From positions 80,142,001 through 80,206,000 of the forward strand of contig NC_071667.1 of NCBI RefSeq assembly GCF_028554725.1: DNA of 64,000 bases, written 5' to 3'. The position numbers and the translations under genes were made by a program. The DNA is from Zeugodacus cucurbitae (Eukaryota > Arthropoda > Insecta > Diptera > Tephritidae). Below the pieces are notes generated by a model. The model saw only the letters and a list, made by a program, of their open reading frames with translations, made no database searches and was not told the DNA's origin. Of the stretch, positions 34,697 through 47,639 are shown one piece after another (position 1 is the first letter of the stretch; every line of letters starts with the position of its first letter).

Positions 34697-35890
34697 CAAT
34701 TCCATTATTTATTTATAAACATTAAAGCAGATTTTTAAAAACCACTGATTGCAATGATTAAATGATGTTTTTATATTACAAGTTTTCTAAATTGTATCTG
34801 GAACATCCTTTGCTCAACTAACAAATTTCATGCTTGATTCATTAGCATCTTCAGCAAATCGGTGTAGTGAGTCATCAAGGTTTCAGTAATTAAGACAACT
34901 ACACACTATCTATGTAGAATACATACATATGTCAAGTCTGTAGGCATATAGACAGTTGTCTAGAGAAAACCTAATTATACGTGAAAGTGCCAGGTATGTT
35001 CCGCCAAACCCCATACACAATGAACTCATTAGGCGGTAAGCGACAAGCGCTTCGACACATGTAATAAAATGCTTGAATAAACCGACTAACATGATTAAGC
35101 GGCAAAAATCACGCTTGCTTGCTTGCTGTATCCGCTGACTCGCCTGTCACTCACACACAAACAACAATGCTGCAGCATTTAAATGACAAGCAACGGCTGC
35201 CGTCTGTCACGCTAAACGATAAAAATGTAATCCTTACGAGAAATATTGCTTTGCTTTAACTGCTTCTAATTTAACAAGAGTCAAAGCCATAAATACTCGT
35301 ATACGAGCCCAGCATCGCCCTAAAAGTGCTGGTTGCAGCTAACCACAGACCATGACAAACAATAGCGAACCAGCGCAAATGAAGGAAAAGAATTTAAATG
35401 GCAAAACAAATCCCTGCTACACAAGAAATACATACACACACACACACAAAAAAGCGAGTCCAATAAAAGACCAGCAGCATTGGTCTCACCGTGAAGCTCA
35501 GCAGCAGCCGCGTAACAGCAGTACCAGCAACCGCAGTCACCAGCACGCAGCTTCGATGCTGAACCCCAAAAAATGTGTCAAAGCGCGCGGCGGGTGGGCT
35601 GCTGCCACATGCCAAGTTCACGCTCACGCCAACGCTTCGCAATGCACCAACCCCAGTGCCGAGATGCCAATTGCTCGGCTGGTTCTGGTGTTGGTGTTGT
35701 TCCTATTGAATTGCATGGATGTGGGTGCTGCTGGGGTCATGGCATTGTCAATATGTGTGCCGTACGTTCCTTTTGTTGGCCGCATTTTTTTTTGAAGTTT
35801 TCCAGCGTTCCGTTTCGGCTACGCATTCATTCATTCATTCACTCAATCATTCTTTCATTGTTTCATTCATTCACTTAACGAACTTTCTTA
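34697..35890. other. DNA between mariner copy 2 and the candidate ChAT exon
   Basis: 35270-35890 is relatively GC-rich with CAG/CAA-type tracts. A 147-codon plus-strand frame (35352-35795) is compositionally biased and shows no recognised domain, so it is not called. Confidence 0.35.
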
Positions 35891-36300
35891 CCTATACTCG
35901 TACTTGCCTTTGTGACGACGCGCTTGTATGGGGTTGGAGCAAAGGTGGAGCGGGCGAGCGCGGCACGCACACAAGAATTGAGCCGTAAATCCATTGCGGA
36001 TTTAGCGTACAATACTGTTGAGCGCTGGCTTTGCCATCTCGCAAATGGCTGTGCGAACACTTGGTAAGCTTCCGTATTATTCCGGCGTATGCTGGTAAAT
36101 CTTTTATTTGTGTTGTTGCTTTTGTTCCGCATTTCTTTCTGAATTGGCTTTGTACTATTTGGGGTTTCCTTGTTAGCAGCCGTCAATGAAATTCTAAACT
36201 GACGCACATAGAATGCGCCTTTAACTTTGACTTGGTGGTGCTGCCGTTCCTGCGGTCGCAGCACATGGCTTCGTCCAATTGCTTGTAGAATATTAAACAT
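35891..36300 (-). CDS. Candidate 5' coding exon of ChAT (uncertain)
   Basis: The first recognised ChAT exon (28314) needs a preceding exon ending in one base, G, of a Gly codon. Here a minus-strand frame open for about 135 codons ends ...KASTSI plus G directly at a strong donor GTAAGA (35890-35885). This would give STSI-G-WRDSLLSIPKKW; Drosophila has SDT-G-WKDSILSIPKKW. The region is also less AT-rich than its surroundings. Against it: the rest of the frame shows no convincing match to the Drosophila N-terminus, no acceptor or start was settled, and the phase match alone is expected by chance about one time in three. Placed between VAChT and the 28-kb exon, it would fit the nested layout. Outer edge is the limit of the open frame. 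Confidence 0.27.
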
Positions 36301-36722
36301 TTCAGTTTCAGTTTCAGTAGAGAAAATATGATTTCTTCATGTTCTTGCTTTGCTGAGTTGTTACAAAATTTCCTCAAAAGAGTTTCTTTGAGTATTGACA
36401 GTCACTTGCAAACAAAAAAAAAAAAACAGAAGACAAAATGAAAAATGAGGGTTGTTTGGAATACTTTAACGAACAGGTTGCATTCATATAGTTACATACT
36501 AACTTGGAATCCTAATTTCAACTTCTTTCCAATTAACTCAGAAGATCAACATGTCAATAAATGCAAAATAAGCTCGGCTCGCCTTTAGTATACCATCCCA
36601 CGATTTCAGGGTTAAAGTGGGTATGGTTGATACCGTACTAAAGATTCCCTAAAAACCACTCAAATTACCAAGTCCGCAATTTCATTAAATTTAAAAAAAT
36701 AGTCGGTACCCGATAGATAGAT

Positions 36723-37000
36723 ACCGTTACGTTAACTCTGGGCATAACTCTGGTTGAAATGCTAACAGGCCACTGTCTGATTGGAAGACACGTCCATAGG
36801 CTGGGAATACCATACAAAGCTGCTGAGAATTAGAAGAAGAAGAGACTATTGTACATCTTATATGGGAATGCTAGGCATTGCACAGGAAAATATTCGAAAT
36901 AATCAGACACGGTTTTCTAGATGATATCTCGGAGTTTGCTCACATAAAATTTTTGAGTTAAACAACTTCATAAAGGCCATAGAGTAGTTAAGAGAGGACC
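36723..37000 (+). mobile_element. Non-LTR retroposon C-terminal fragment, second copy
   Basis: Same segment as 33780-33985: LTGHCLIGR.VHRLGIPYKAA, then an EEEETI.HL block and GFLDDISEFAH. Broken frames. Confidence 0.6.
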
Positions 37001-37309
37001 TTGTAGTGTTATGGGATTTTAGTCCATGTGAATTAACAATAGAACTCTTAAAGGACTTGGTTCTTCATCTGACAGTAAGCTAAGTGAAGATGCTCTGGTA
37101 AAGTTATTATGTGTTTTTGTAATATTAAGTAACGATTTCCAAAAAAAATGTGCCCTGAGTAAGGCAGAGAGTATATAAAAGTGTTTCTCTATTTAACAGT
37201 TCCAGAAGGATTCGAATACTGAAAGCTTTAAAGCGGTTGAAATCACAGTTAAGTGCTGGAATAGTAGTTTTATATAACAGTTAACTTCACAACCCAAATT
37301 TAGAATGAT

Positions 37310-37680
37310 TTATTCCTAAACATGATAGAGAGACTAGGAATCCTGCCGGACGCAAACTGCCATAGCTGTATGGAGGAAGGCGAACTGGAAACCCCAAATC
37401 ATTTCTTCCTAGGCTGTCCAGTGTTCGCAAGACTGAGGTTGGAACATCTCGGTAGCTATACTTTTGGTGAACCATGCGAACTTGCCGGAATAGACATTAG
37501 TCGCATCATAAAATTTGTGATAACCTCAAAGCGCTTCAGCGATGTATAAGTGTCTTCTCTGTGATCAATTTAGGAGACTTTTGGCATCACAATGGACTGG
37601 CACCTCCAGCTGTACAAGTGCGATCCATAGCGACACTTGTCGCGAGAGTCAGCATTTGAATTTAACCTAACATAACCTAA
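37310..37680 (+). mobile_element. Non-LTR retroposon 3' end with zinc-knuckle-like tail and CCTAA repeats
   Basis: Frame 37322-37549: ERLGILPDANCHSCMEEGEL then ETPNHFFLGCPVFARLRLEHLG, a C-x2-C...H-x4-C type tail typical of Jockey/R1-like ORF2 ends. A short 3' UTR follows with 'ggcatcacaatggac' and ends AACCTAACATAACCTAA. 5'-truncated. Confidence 0.65.
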
Positions 37681-39599
37681 AAATAATATAGTAATTACAG
37701 TTATATTTAATTAATTGAGAAAGTTCTGGGATTTGAAATAGTTTTGTATCGCTTGTATGGCTTTAATTACAAAGCTCCATGAAAGAAATAGATATTAAGA
37801 TCATCCCAATCAAAAAATTTAAATATATTCGTAACGTCATAAAATAAACAAAAGTACGGCTTTACTTATAACCATCATGAAAGTTTGACAGTTACTTTTC
37901 ATTTATAACGGTGCTTCTTCTTCATTAAGTTTCACAAATATCTATTCGGTGTGCAGAATTTTAATATCATCTTTTATGCTTAAACGATTTTCGCTTTTAA
38001 TAAGATACACTTGTTTATAAACAAAATATTCACATAACGTATTAAGCGTGAAATAATCCGTCGCTACTTTAAAACGTGACACCGTAAATGTAGCGATACG
38101 TCAAATCTTTGATGTCTCATCATTTCATATTAAGATAATGTAATAGCAAAAGTGAAAAGAGAATTGCCAAAAAAGACTACATTTTAAAGCGCGAAAAAGT
38201 AGGCTGTTTCACCCCCGAGTACTTTGTTACAATCTCTATGCAACGGTGTTTTGATGTGTGTCGGTGGATGGTGGGTGGTGATTCGGTTGAAGGTAATCAA
38301 ACCAAAAATTTAATGTTAATTTTCGTTTGTGCCAAGAGCACATCAGATATTAAAGCCAGCTAGATGTATCTTATTTTGTTGTATGTTCGTATATAAACAG
38401 TGACGTTATAAGAGGGTTTAAGGGGGCACACACACCACTGCTTTAGTTGACTACAATTTTTAAATATTTCTGAACCAGAAATCATATCACAGATTTGATT
38501 ATGTTTATGATAATATCTTCAATTATTTTCTAAATTTATTTTCCCCAAGCTCCAACTCCGCTTTTAAAGTTCTGATTGACATTTAAATGATCGCTTAGAA
38601 TTGTTAGCTTCCTCCCCGTTTTCCAAAATTCTGCTTACGCCACTGAATACTCGAACGTAAATACAAAATTATCATTAGCATCACCAGACAGCGGCAAGCC
38701 TCAAAATATGCCAATACACAAGTAAACACAGCAACCTTGCGTGAGTCTAGAAATGCGTATTGAAGTTTATTTCGTCTAAGGGGGATACATTCCGCTTGTG
38801 GCTGTGTGAGTAAAATGGGGGGAAATAGTCAAAGGTACGAAAATTGCATATCACATTGTAAGTTCGTGTTGGAAATGGTTTCACGTTCATCAGTCCTATT
38901 TTTTTTCTAGAAACTTTTGCTTTAGTAGACCAAGTTGTGGAGGAAGGCGATGAAACCTTGCCTGATGAAGTTGCACTAAGGGTTGGTTGGCGCTGATGAA
39001 GCACGTACACCTTGACGCCATCTACAATGTATTTACATACATATATATGCATATCTAATAACGTACTGATTGTGAAATGTTTGTATGTATTTAGAGTAGA
39101 CGTTGGGCCAAATTGCCGAATAGCATTAGTTTGTGGGGGAGCTGACCTTAAAGTGTTGCCGATTCATCAGCATTCTAAAAGCAGATGTACAATAGAGGCG
39201 CTCTGGGAATTGCTGAACGTAGCGGATGTGATTCAAGTCAATGATTTCCACTTTTCCACAGGCATTTCTTCTACTCGGCATCTGTAGTGATATGTGGTTG
39301 TACTGTGTGTTATACTAAAGTCAAGTACCAAATTCTGGATTTACTACTGTACTAGATAGAGATGAACAATGTGCAACAAGAAGTAATATTAACATGGAAA
39401 ATACAGTAAAATTTCGGTTGCACACTCTTTACTTTAGTTTTAGAAAACATATTCCAAGATGACAATGTAATTCGGTTAGAACTTAACTTAGAAGTTTTAA
39501 AGTTTGTTTCACTATTATTATCTTATATAACAATTATCTATATTAATCTCGTAGTGTGAAACATTAATGGCACCGAGAACGAATTCTAAGAACTAACCT
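37681..39599. other. Intron DNA without recognised element
   Basis: 38750-39300 contains two modest frames in less AT-rich DNA with no recognised domain; they may belong to an old element. Nothing else seen. Confidence 0.35.
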
Positions 39600-40345
39600 A
39601 AAAATCTCTTCTTTGGCACTACAACCGTGGGTCGGCCTGGGCCGAAAACACAAAATTTCGTCAACTGCCTCTATCCTTTTGCTCCAGTTACGCCAGTTGT
39701 ATACCCCAAATGAAGACAGGTCCCTATGCACTTGGTTCCTCCATGGAGGGCGTGGGTGCCTTAGCTTCCGTTGTTCAGTGCATTCGTTGGATTTGAATGC
39801 GCTTAACTATATACATGTCGTCGTAGATCTCTTACAGTTCATGGTTTCATCTTCTTCGGTACTCCTCGCTCAAGCGGACGTCTCCAAAGATCTTGCGGAG
39901 AACAGTTCTCTCGAATGCCCCAAGTACCTTCTCATCTCGAGTTGTCATCGCCCATGTTTCTGGGCCGTTTAATAGGAGAGGAATGATGAGAGACTTATAG
40001 AGCGTAACCTTTGTTCGAGGGATCTGCTCCTCAATTGTCTACCGATCTCGAAGTTGGCAAGAGTTATTCTGCGCTTGAGCGCGTGATGTAGTTTCCAAGA
40101 CGATAGAAATCCTTGTATGTGGCCTCCATGTACTTTGTCTTGCCTTCGTTCGCCATAAGACCAACATCGAGGGATCTGCTCCTCAATTGTCTACCGATCT
40201 CGAAGTTGGCAAGAGTTATTCTGCGCTTGAGCGCGTGATGTAGTTTCCAAGACGATAGAAATCCTTGTATGTGGCCTCCATGTACTTTGTCTTGCCTTCG
40301 TTCGCCATAAGACCAACATCGCTTTTTTTCTCGGCTGTTTAAAAC
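39600..40345 (-). mobile_element. Decayed RTE-type retroposon fragment
   Basis: The reverse complement retains pieces of the same kind of reverse transcriptase end as 31262-32845: a VMANEGKTKYMEATYK-like segment, a region equivalent to SLIIPLLLNGPE and the FERTVLRKIFGDV...EYRRR segment. Frames are broken. It contains an exact 152-bp tandem duplication (40016-40319). Confidence 0.65.
40016..40319. repeat. Exact 152-bp tandem duplication
   Basis: The unit starting CGAGGGATCTGCTCCTCAAT at 40016 is repeated from 40168 with no difference that I can see by eye. The right copy continues two bases further before diverging. It lies inside an otherwise decayed retroposon. Confidence 0.9.
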
Positions 40346-41041
40346 TAAGAATTTATAGTGGATAAAAACCGAAGGATTTGAGTCATAATTCTCCCACTAA
40401 TGCAGTCAAAACGGCGACAATAATGAAAATGATAATCGAAATTTCGTTGAAATCTGCTAGACCGATTTTTAGTGGCTTTGACTTCTATTTTAACTTCTAT
40501 AATTTTTGAATGCTTCATATATATAGATATTATATAGTAGATATTAGCATAGTATTTGATATAACTAACCTCTAATATTTTAACCAAATTTTAATATTGC
40601 TATAAAATACACTGTATATCTATTTCTATGCACACCACTGTATATTTACAGTTGCAATATTTATAAGCTCGTCTGTCATCTCTTCTCCCACAGCCATTAA
40701 ATTCACGCCCCACATAACACCAACAACACAAAATGTTGTGCAAATATGAATTGGACTTTAATATGCGCGTCGCTTTTGGGGTAGTCGACGGTGCTGTTAA
40801 CAACACATCAGGGTTGATTTTCCACAGTTGCTATTGTATTATTTATAGAATATCTGTTTGTTTTCGTTGTTGCTTTTTCATAGCATTGTATGCGTATTAA
40901 TTTGTAATGTTGATTTTTCCAATTTCCGCTACTTATTTCATTTTTGATCTATCACAGCGGATGCAATTTGTATTTGCCGGACCGGTACAGACACAATTCA
41001 TCAACATTTGATGGGTGGGAATGGAAGTGACTTTGTACATA
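40346..41041. other. Intron DNA
   Basis: No gene recognised. 40640-40980 is less AT-rich but holds no recognised exon. Confidence 0.4.
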
Positions 41042-41178
41042 TGAGGTGTGTTCAAAATATAACGGGAATTTTAGTTTTTTGAAAAAAAAAATTATTAATT
41101 CGTACACATTAATCTTGTCGCTATCAAAATAGTACCATCGAAATTTTACAATTCCCGCTATTTTTTGAACACACCTCT
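41042..41178. mobile_element. Minimal mariner-derived MITE, copy 3
   Basis: 137 bp flanked by TA at 41040-41041 and 41179-41180. Terminal repeats GAGGTGTGTTCAAAATATAA and inverted GAGGTGTGTTCAAAAAATAG. It keeps about 40 bp of the internal block shared with copies 1, 2 and 5. Confidence 0.8.
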
Positions 41179-41239
41179 TACATATGTATTTACTTATTGA
41201 AGTGGTAGAAAAAAATTGTTTTTATTTTATTTTATTTTA

Positions 41240-42170
41240 ACGGGTGATTTTTTTGAGGTTAGGATTTTCATGCATTAGTATTTGACAGATCACGTGGGAT
41301 TTCAGACATGGTGTCAAAGAGAAAGATGCTCAGTATGCTTTGACATTTCATCATGAATAGACTTACTAACGAGCAACGCTTGAATTTTCAGTGAATGGGC
41401 CCTAGAAAAGTTGGCAGAAAATCCGCTTTTTTATCGACAAATTTTGTTCAGCGATGAGGCTCATTTCTGGTTGAATGGCTACGTAAATAAGCAAAATTGC
41501 CGCATTTGGGGTGAAGAGCAACCAGAAGCCGTTCAAGAACTGCCCATGCATCCCGAAAAATGCACTGTTTGGTGTGGTTTGTACGCTGGTGGAATCATTG
41601 GACCGTATTTTTTCAAAGATGCTGTTGGACGCAACGTTACGGTGAATGGCGATCGCTATCGTTCGATGCTAACAAACTTTTTGTTGCCAAAAATGGAAGA
41701 ACTGAACTTGGTTGACATGTGGTTTCAACAAGATGGCGCTACATGCCACACAGCTCGCGATTCTATGGCCATTTTGAGGGAAAACTTCGGAGAACAATTC
41801 ATCTCAAGAAATGGACCCGTAAGTTGGCCACCAAGATCATGCGATTTAACGCCTTTAGACTATTTTTTGTGGGGCTACGTCAAGTCTAAAGTCTACAGAA
41901 ATAAGCCAGCAACTATTCCAGCTTTGGAAGACAACATTTCCGAAGAAATTCGGGCTATTCCGGCCGAAATGCTCGAAAAAGTTGCCCAAAATTGGACTTT
42001 CCGAATGGACCACCTAAGACGCAGCCGCGGTCAACATTTAAATGAAATTATCTTCAAAAAGTAAATGTCATGAACCAATCTAACGTTTCAAATAAAGAAC
42101 CGATGAGATTTTGCAAATTTTATGCGTTTTTTTTTTAAAAAAGTTATCAAGCTCTTAAAAAATCACCCTT
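41240..42170 (+). mobile_element. DD41D (rosa-like) Tc1/mariner element with internal deletion
   Basis: 931 bp between TA dinucleotides (41238-41239, 42171-42172), with terminal repeats ACGGGTGATTTTTTTGAG and inverted AAGGGTGATTTTTTAAGAG. The frame 41411-42064 encodes 217 residues of transposase: FSDEAHFWLNGYVNK (first Asp), MWFQQDGATCHTARD (second Asp) and CDLTPLDYFLWGY (third Asp). Between the second Asp and the Asp of TPLD there are 41 residues, so the signature is DD41D, described in tephritids as rosa. The N-terminal DNA-binding part is lost: a short start MNRLTNEQRLNFQ at 41352 runs into a stop, and the sequence jumps to EWALEKLAEN. Non-autonomous as it stands, though the catalytic half is well kept. 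Confidence 0.88.
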
Positions 42171-42172
42171 TA

Positions 42173-45100
42173 ATAGTAGTGGTAACCCTGTTTTCATGTT
42201 TGTGACTATCAAATGAAACACCGTTAGTATTTTTTTTTTTTGTGTTTGATTAACAATTATATTTTAATAGTATGTTTACTCCATTTGTTGCAGCTGCTTG
42301 TTTACGTTATCATATAATTATACAGAGTTTATAATCCATCGTATCTGTGGGCATATTCTATATGTTTTATTCCTTGATATATTGTTTATTTGTTTTTCTT
42401 TCTTTGTATTTCTTAATAGTTGGAAAGCCTGCCACTCGTTACAGAACTTCTCGTATTGAACATTGTTGCACTTTAACATTTGCATTATATTTTAATATGG
42501 ATTATATAATAATATTTAATTATAATAATTCAATTGTAATATGTATGTATGTGTATGCTTATGCTTTTTGTGTTTTTATTTAAGTATTTGATTTTTTTGT
42601 TTATTTTTTTTTTTCAAATACTTAAATTCAATTATTAAATTATAGTGAATTTTTAAACAAAATGTGTTTTTGTTATGGTTCGTTAGTGAAGCCTGAAGCC
42701 TTTATATGGAGCTATTTATGAGATGCCATGATTTAATGTTAATGTATGATACATTAATTACATTTTTTTCATTTGATAATATTACGGTTAATTCGTTCAT
42801 GTAATGCATTAAATTTAGTGTCATAACTGCATGTAAATTCTTTTTTATTACTGCTGCAAATGTGCATTTTTTAACATTTTGTTTTTATATTTATATTATT
42901 TGTATTTTTATTTGTTTTAATCGAAAATTGCAATACAACTGCTGCCTTATGTGTTTAGTTATTAATTTACAACAAATTAAGTAAATGTAATAAATTACTA
43001 ACACATCAACACTTAATGACAAATACTTATATTTTATTTTATGATTTTTTTTTTAATTTTTTCATTTAATTATATTTTTTTAATATTGGTTTGCATTTAA
43101 CTAGTGAAATTGTAATATTGAGAAAATATAAAATCCTATGAATATACAGTGGTTATGCATAATTAACGGAACACTTTAAAGTCGATAATAGAGTATAGCG
43201 TGAACTAATTGCAGTATTTTGTTTTTCATCGATATTTAATTGCTTAATTAAATTAATATTAATATATTAATTAATTAATTTTAATATATACTAGAATGCA
43301 TTTATCAACAACAAAGGCAACGCAACTAGTTTTTTAAATCTTGTAAATTTTTTCTGAAATTGTATTTTTTTTGTTTTAAAGTATAAAAAGCGTGCATAAG
43401 TTTAGGATTACATTTATGCCTTCAAATTAAAGTAATTACTTTTGTTATTTTACTGAGTTGCATTATAGAACTCTTTAACAGTTTTTATATATCATTAACA
43501 CAATATATAAAACAGTAAATAGTTTGAAATACTAACAAAATTGAAATTAACTTTTTGTTGTATTTGTATTCAACATTATGAAGAGACTGGAAAACTTGAT
43601 GCATTGACAGATCTTTTATGTAACTAATTAACCGAATCGAACGAAATTTTGAAGAATATCGAGCTAATAATTTCAATAAGTCAAAACTTAAACTCCCCAC
43701 ATCAAAATGAAGAGTGTACATCAAGAAAGATAATGAGACAACGAAATTTTACTGTTAAAAGCAAAAAAAAGTTTTGAATAAAGTCAACATAAAACGCTTT
43801 CTACTACAAATAAGAAAAAAACTATTTTTTCTAAACCGGTTGAGAATTTCAAATCTCTCTAATGAGCCGAACGAAATATGTTGCGTTTTTTTATTATGAT
43901 AAACCTCTCTAATATCCTTCAATATTTAAATTTAGCCTATATCAAGTCGCCGGCAGCTCTCAATTTATTTCAAGACAGACTAACGGTATTTCAAAAAATT
44001 TTCACATCAAAAGAGTGATGTACTGAGAGATGATAAATGGGTTAAGCGATAAAATACCCATAGAGAGAGAGGTGGTTATGAAGAAAAAAATTTTCATAAA
44101 TGGTGTGTTAATCTACTATATAGCGTAGATCTCGACAATATGTTTCGAATAGATAAGATCATTTGATTTATAAGATATCGTTCTCAGATTATCTTTCTTA
44201 ATTAATTTGAATGTTGAATACTGAAAATTATTCCTTAACATAGATTTTCATTAAAACCAACTGCTCATCATTAGCCCTAATTCTCAGGCGAACCATAAAT
44301 AAAATAAAAACAGAAATGATATTACCAGCATAAAATGATTAAATATCGAAATCTATTTACGTGTTTTACATACTTTAATTGTAGTATTTTTTTATTTTAA
44401 GCATTTTCTACTAACTAAATATTAGTATTTTGCTATTAATTCCTATTTTAATGCATCGTACAATTATTTTTTTTTTTCGTTTTTTATTTTCACTAAAATT
44501 TAATACATATAATTTCCAATATTACACTTTCCGGCACATTTGCTAAGATAAATTGTATTTTCTTAATTTATGTTAAATACTTAGCCTAAACTGATTAATT
44601 ACATTTATTTATATGATTTTCTTTAATTTTTTTTTATGCCCAGTAATGACGCTATCATGTGTTGGTACTGGATATATCTGGGACCTTTTTAGTATGCAGT
44701 ATAAATGTACATATGTTAAATTATTTATGATTTTCTCTGCTGTTATATTTCATTATATTCGTATGCATTTATACCCTTGCAGAGTTGTCGATAATTTTGT
44801 GGAAGAATTTTATTTATTTCATTTTAACTTTTTGGCGAAATCGTATATGAGAACTACATGTGTCTATGTGGAATTGTTATGGCCGTGTAAGTAAGTAAAT
44901 TATTTATTTTTTTCTGAACAATTTTCCGTTGTGAATAATAATGATATTTAATATCACTTTAAGCTCTGAGATTTTGTAATGTACCGGTTTTGTAATCCAT
45001 CAAATTGTTTTTGTTTGTCGAATATTTTTGAGAATACGTTAGCGAATTCTACAAAAGATAAAAATTTCTAGATGGAAACGCGTTTGTATATTATTCTTTT

Positions 45101-47070
45101 ATGTAAATTTTTTCTACAAAGAAATGGTAAAAATATAAAAATATATTTTTAAAGAAATTTATGCGGAAATGTATAAATTTACTATTCGCAACTCGCTATC
45201 TTAGAATTATATTCTTCTGTCAAAAAATGTACAAATAAAAGCAACAACAAAGTCAAATTGAATTCAATAAAAGAGAGGAAGCTTGTAAAAATCGCTTTAA
45301 AGTGTCAGAACAGCTCTCAGTGCTATCTCTGATTGCGAATCGAACAAGCAAGTAGCTAGCGATTGCAATCTAAAAACGAGTCACTATAAGACTTTAGTGA
45401 GGTATTCACAAACTCTCTCTCTCTCTTCAACGCCATAACTTTTTTGTTGCTTTCAAATGTAAATTTTTTTCTCAAGAGAAGTGAATTTAAACATAGTAAG
45501 CAGTGACAAACCAAAGTCGGACCAAAAAATTACCGAAAAATTCAAAATTCTCGAATACCTTCTAAAAGTAGTTTTTTGTTAAACTCGTGCTGTCACGAAA
45601 TCAAAATATCTGCTAGGTATGAATGCATCATTCGTATATTTAGGTTAAGTACGAACTCTGAACGACCGTTCGCTAGTATATACGAGTATTATATATTATA
45701 AAATATTATTTGAATAATTTTATGCACATTTACCTTAAGTACAAAATATTGCTTTTAAGTGTGTATGTGTGTGTTGTATTTATATATCATTATATTATAT
45801 ATATATATATATAGATATATATATTGATTTATAACTCTTTAATATTTGTTATTTTATCTTCATTTTGCTTAGTTAATTTTGCTTAATTTGTTTTTTTTTT
45901 TAGACTATCGTATTTACACTTATTTATATAAACAGTATGAACATCCAACACAATGTCGGCTTAAATTAATTTTTTTTTTTATTTTAATTTTTAATTTTTT
46001 TTACATATTTTAATTTTTTTTTTTTTAATTTAAAATCCACTGTATTAAACATATTACAATAATTTTATATGCATGTATTTATTATAGATATGGTTGTAGT
46101 TTCGCTTTATGCTTTTTTTCATTTTTAATTAATTTGCCATAATTACTTTTCATGTACGGACTTCTAAATTTATACATATTATGTAAAAACTTGGAATATA
46201 CATAAATATCTAGTATATATGTAAGTATATATAATTGCATGTGTTCATCTTATTCACTTCAACGGTTTGTTCACTTTTGTTCTGTTCTTTTGTTAATTGA
46301 TACATTTTGATGGGAGATTTTGTCATGATTTGTTTTTGTTTTTGTTTTTGCATATTTTTTTACATTTTTCATATATTTGCATGTAAATATGTTCTACTTA
46401 ATGTATGTGTATGTTATACATATGTAGGTAATATATGTATTATATATATGTCTGATAGTAGGTTATACATATGTTTATATGTATGCGTGTGTTTTTAATT
46501 TGTACAACAATAATTGTAGTTAAATTAAACTATAAAATTATAAAATTAATCAGTAATACAGTTGCATACCAACTCAATGCTTCTCTTGAACCTTCTGCCT
46601 ACTCCTTTTAAAAAGCTATATCAAAATGCGTTTCAATCTTTAGAAACTAGAAAGTTTGAAAAATTTCCTGTTGAAGTGGATCTACACTACATAGCCATTA
46701 GATATAGTTTGAGTAGAATATTTATAATCCATGAAACATATGCTCTACCTCTGTGTCTAAAGATCTCGAAGTAAGTTTCAGAATTAACCTTTTTACTGAA
46801 ACATTAGTGAAATTTTCTTGAGCCTACTAAAACTGATTTCGCAATATATATTGGTTATATCATATATTCATTATTTGTGAAAAGTTGGTGGCGTTTTTGT
46901 GTTGAGACTATTTTTAAGATTTTCAATATTACTTTTCGGTAGCTAATTATTAATAAATCTCCATGAATCTAGAAATAGATATAGTCCTATCCGCTACTGA
47001 AGGCATTCCACTCGCATATGAGAGTATCTAGAATTCGTCTGAATTGTGGACTAGCTGAACAAACAACTAA
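42173..47070. other. Very AT-rich intron DNA
   Basis: Nearly 5 kb of AT-rich DNA with many homopolymer runs and TA repeats (about 45790-45830). No exon, terminal-repeat element or conserved frame recognised. 45280-45450 is less biased and has a CT run. Confidence 0.45.
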
Positions 47071-47072
47071 TA

Positions 47073-47436
47073 GTATGTTTACATATAACGAGATTATCTT
47101 CATTTACAAGCTTAACTCGATAATCTGTAATTAAGAAACGAGATTTCCCATACAAAATTCCTCTCTGGATAATCCGAGATTATAAAATTATCTCGTTTAA
47201 TACAACTAGATTTTCGGTGTTATTCCTAGGTTTATCGATAATTTTGCGAAGAAGAGGAGAAATGTCAAATGAAAATGTAAACAAAAATGGCCGACAGCAA
47301 GAGAAATATGTGTAATACAACAACAAATGCAACACATTTGACAATTGATAATCTCATTTGGCTAGCTTATATCTAACCGTTTAGATTATTGAACGAGCTT
47401 AGAACGAGATTATTTTCATAAAACATACAAACATAC
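47073..47436. mobile_element. 364-bp MITE with TA target duplication
   Basis: TA at 47071-47072 and 47437-47438. Terminal repeats GTATGTTTACATATAACGAG and inverted GTATGTTTGTATGTTTTATG, with subterminal AACGAGATTAT motifs repeated inside in both directions (47088, about 47148, 47188, 47402). Non-coding; superfamily not assigned, though the TA duplication suggests Tc1/mariner-like. Confidence 0.7.
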
Positions 47437-47639
47437 TATAAAACCTACATATTTCTTTTCGTTCTAACATCTAATTTTGGGCTTGTTGGTAAAGCAACTA
47501 CTGCTCGATTGTGATAATGAGAATGTATAAAAAATGAAGTATAGATACTATATTGAAGAAACAATTCATAAATTAGTCAAAACAAATTTTACTTTAAAAA
47601 AATTTACTTTAAGTTTATTCAGAAACTGAGTCAAAAGTA

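Noticed and set aside
35352..35795. 147-codon plus-strand frame, Gln/His/Ser-rich with a hydrophobic stretch
   Set aside because: Low-complexity CAG/CAA-type DNA; no signal at the start, no domain, and it overlaps the more plausible minus-strand frame next to it.
39012..39287. 91-codon plus-strand frame in less AT-rich DNA
   Set aside because: No recognised domain, no splice context, and the opposite strand is equally open; too little to call a gene.
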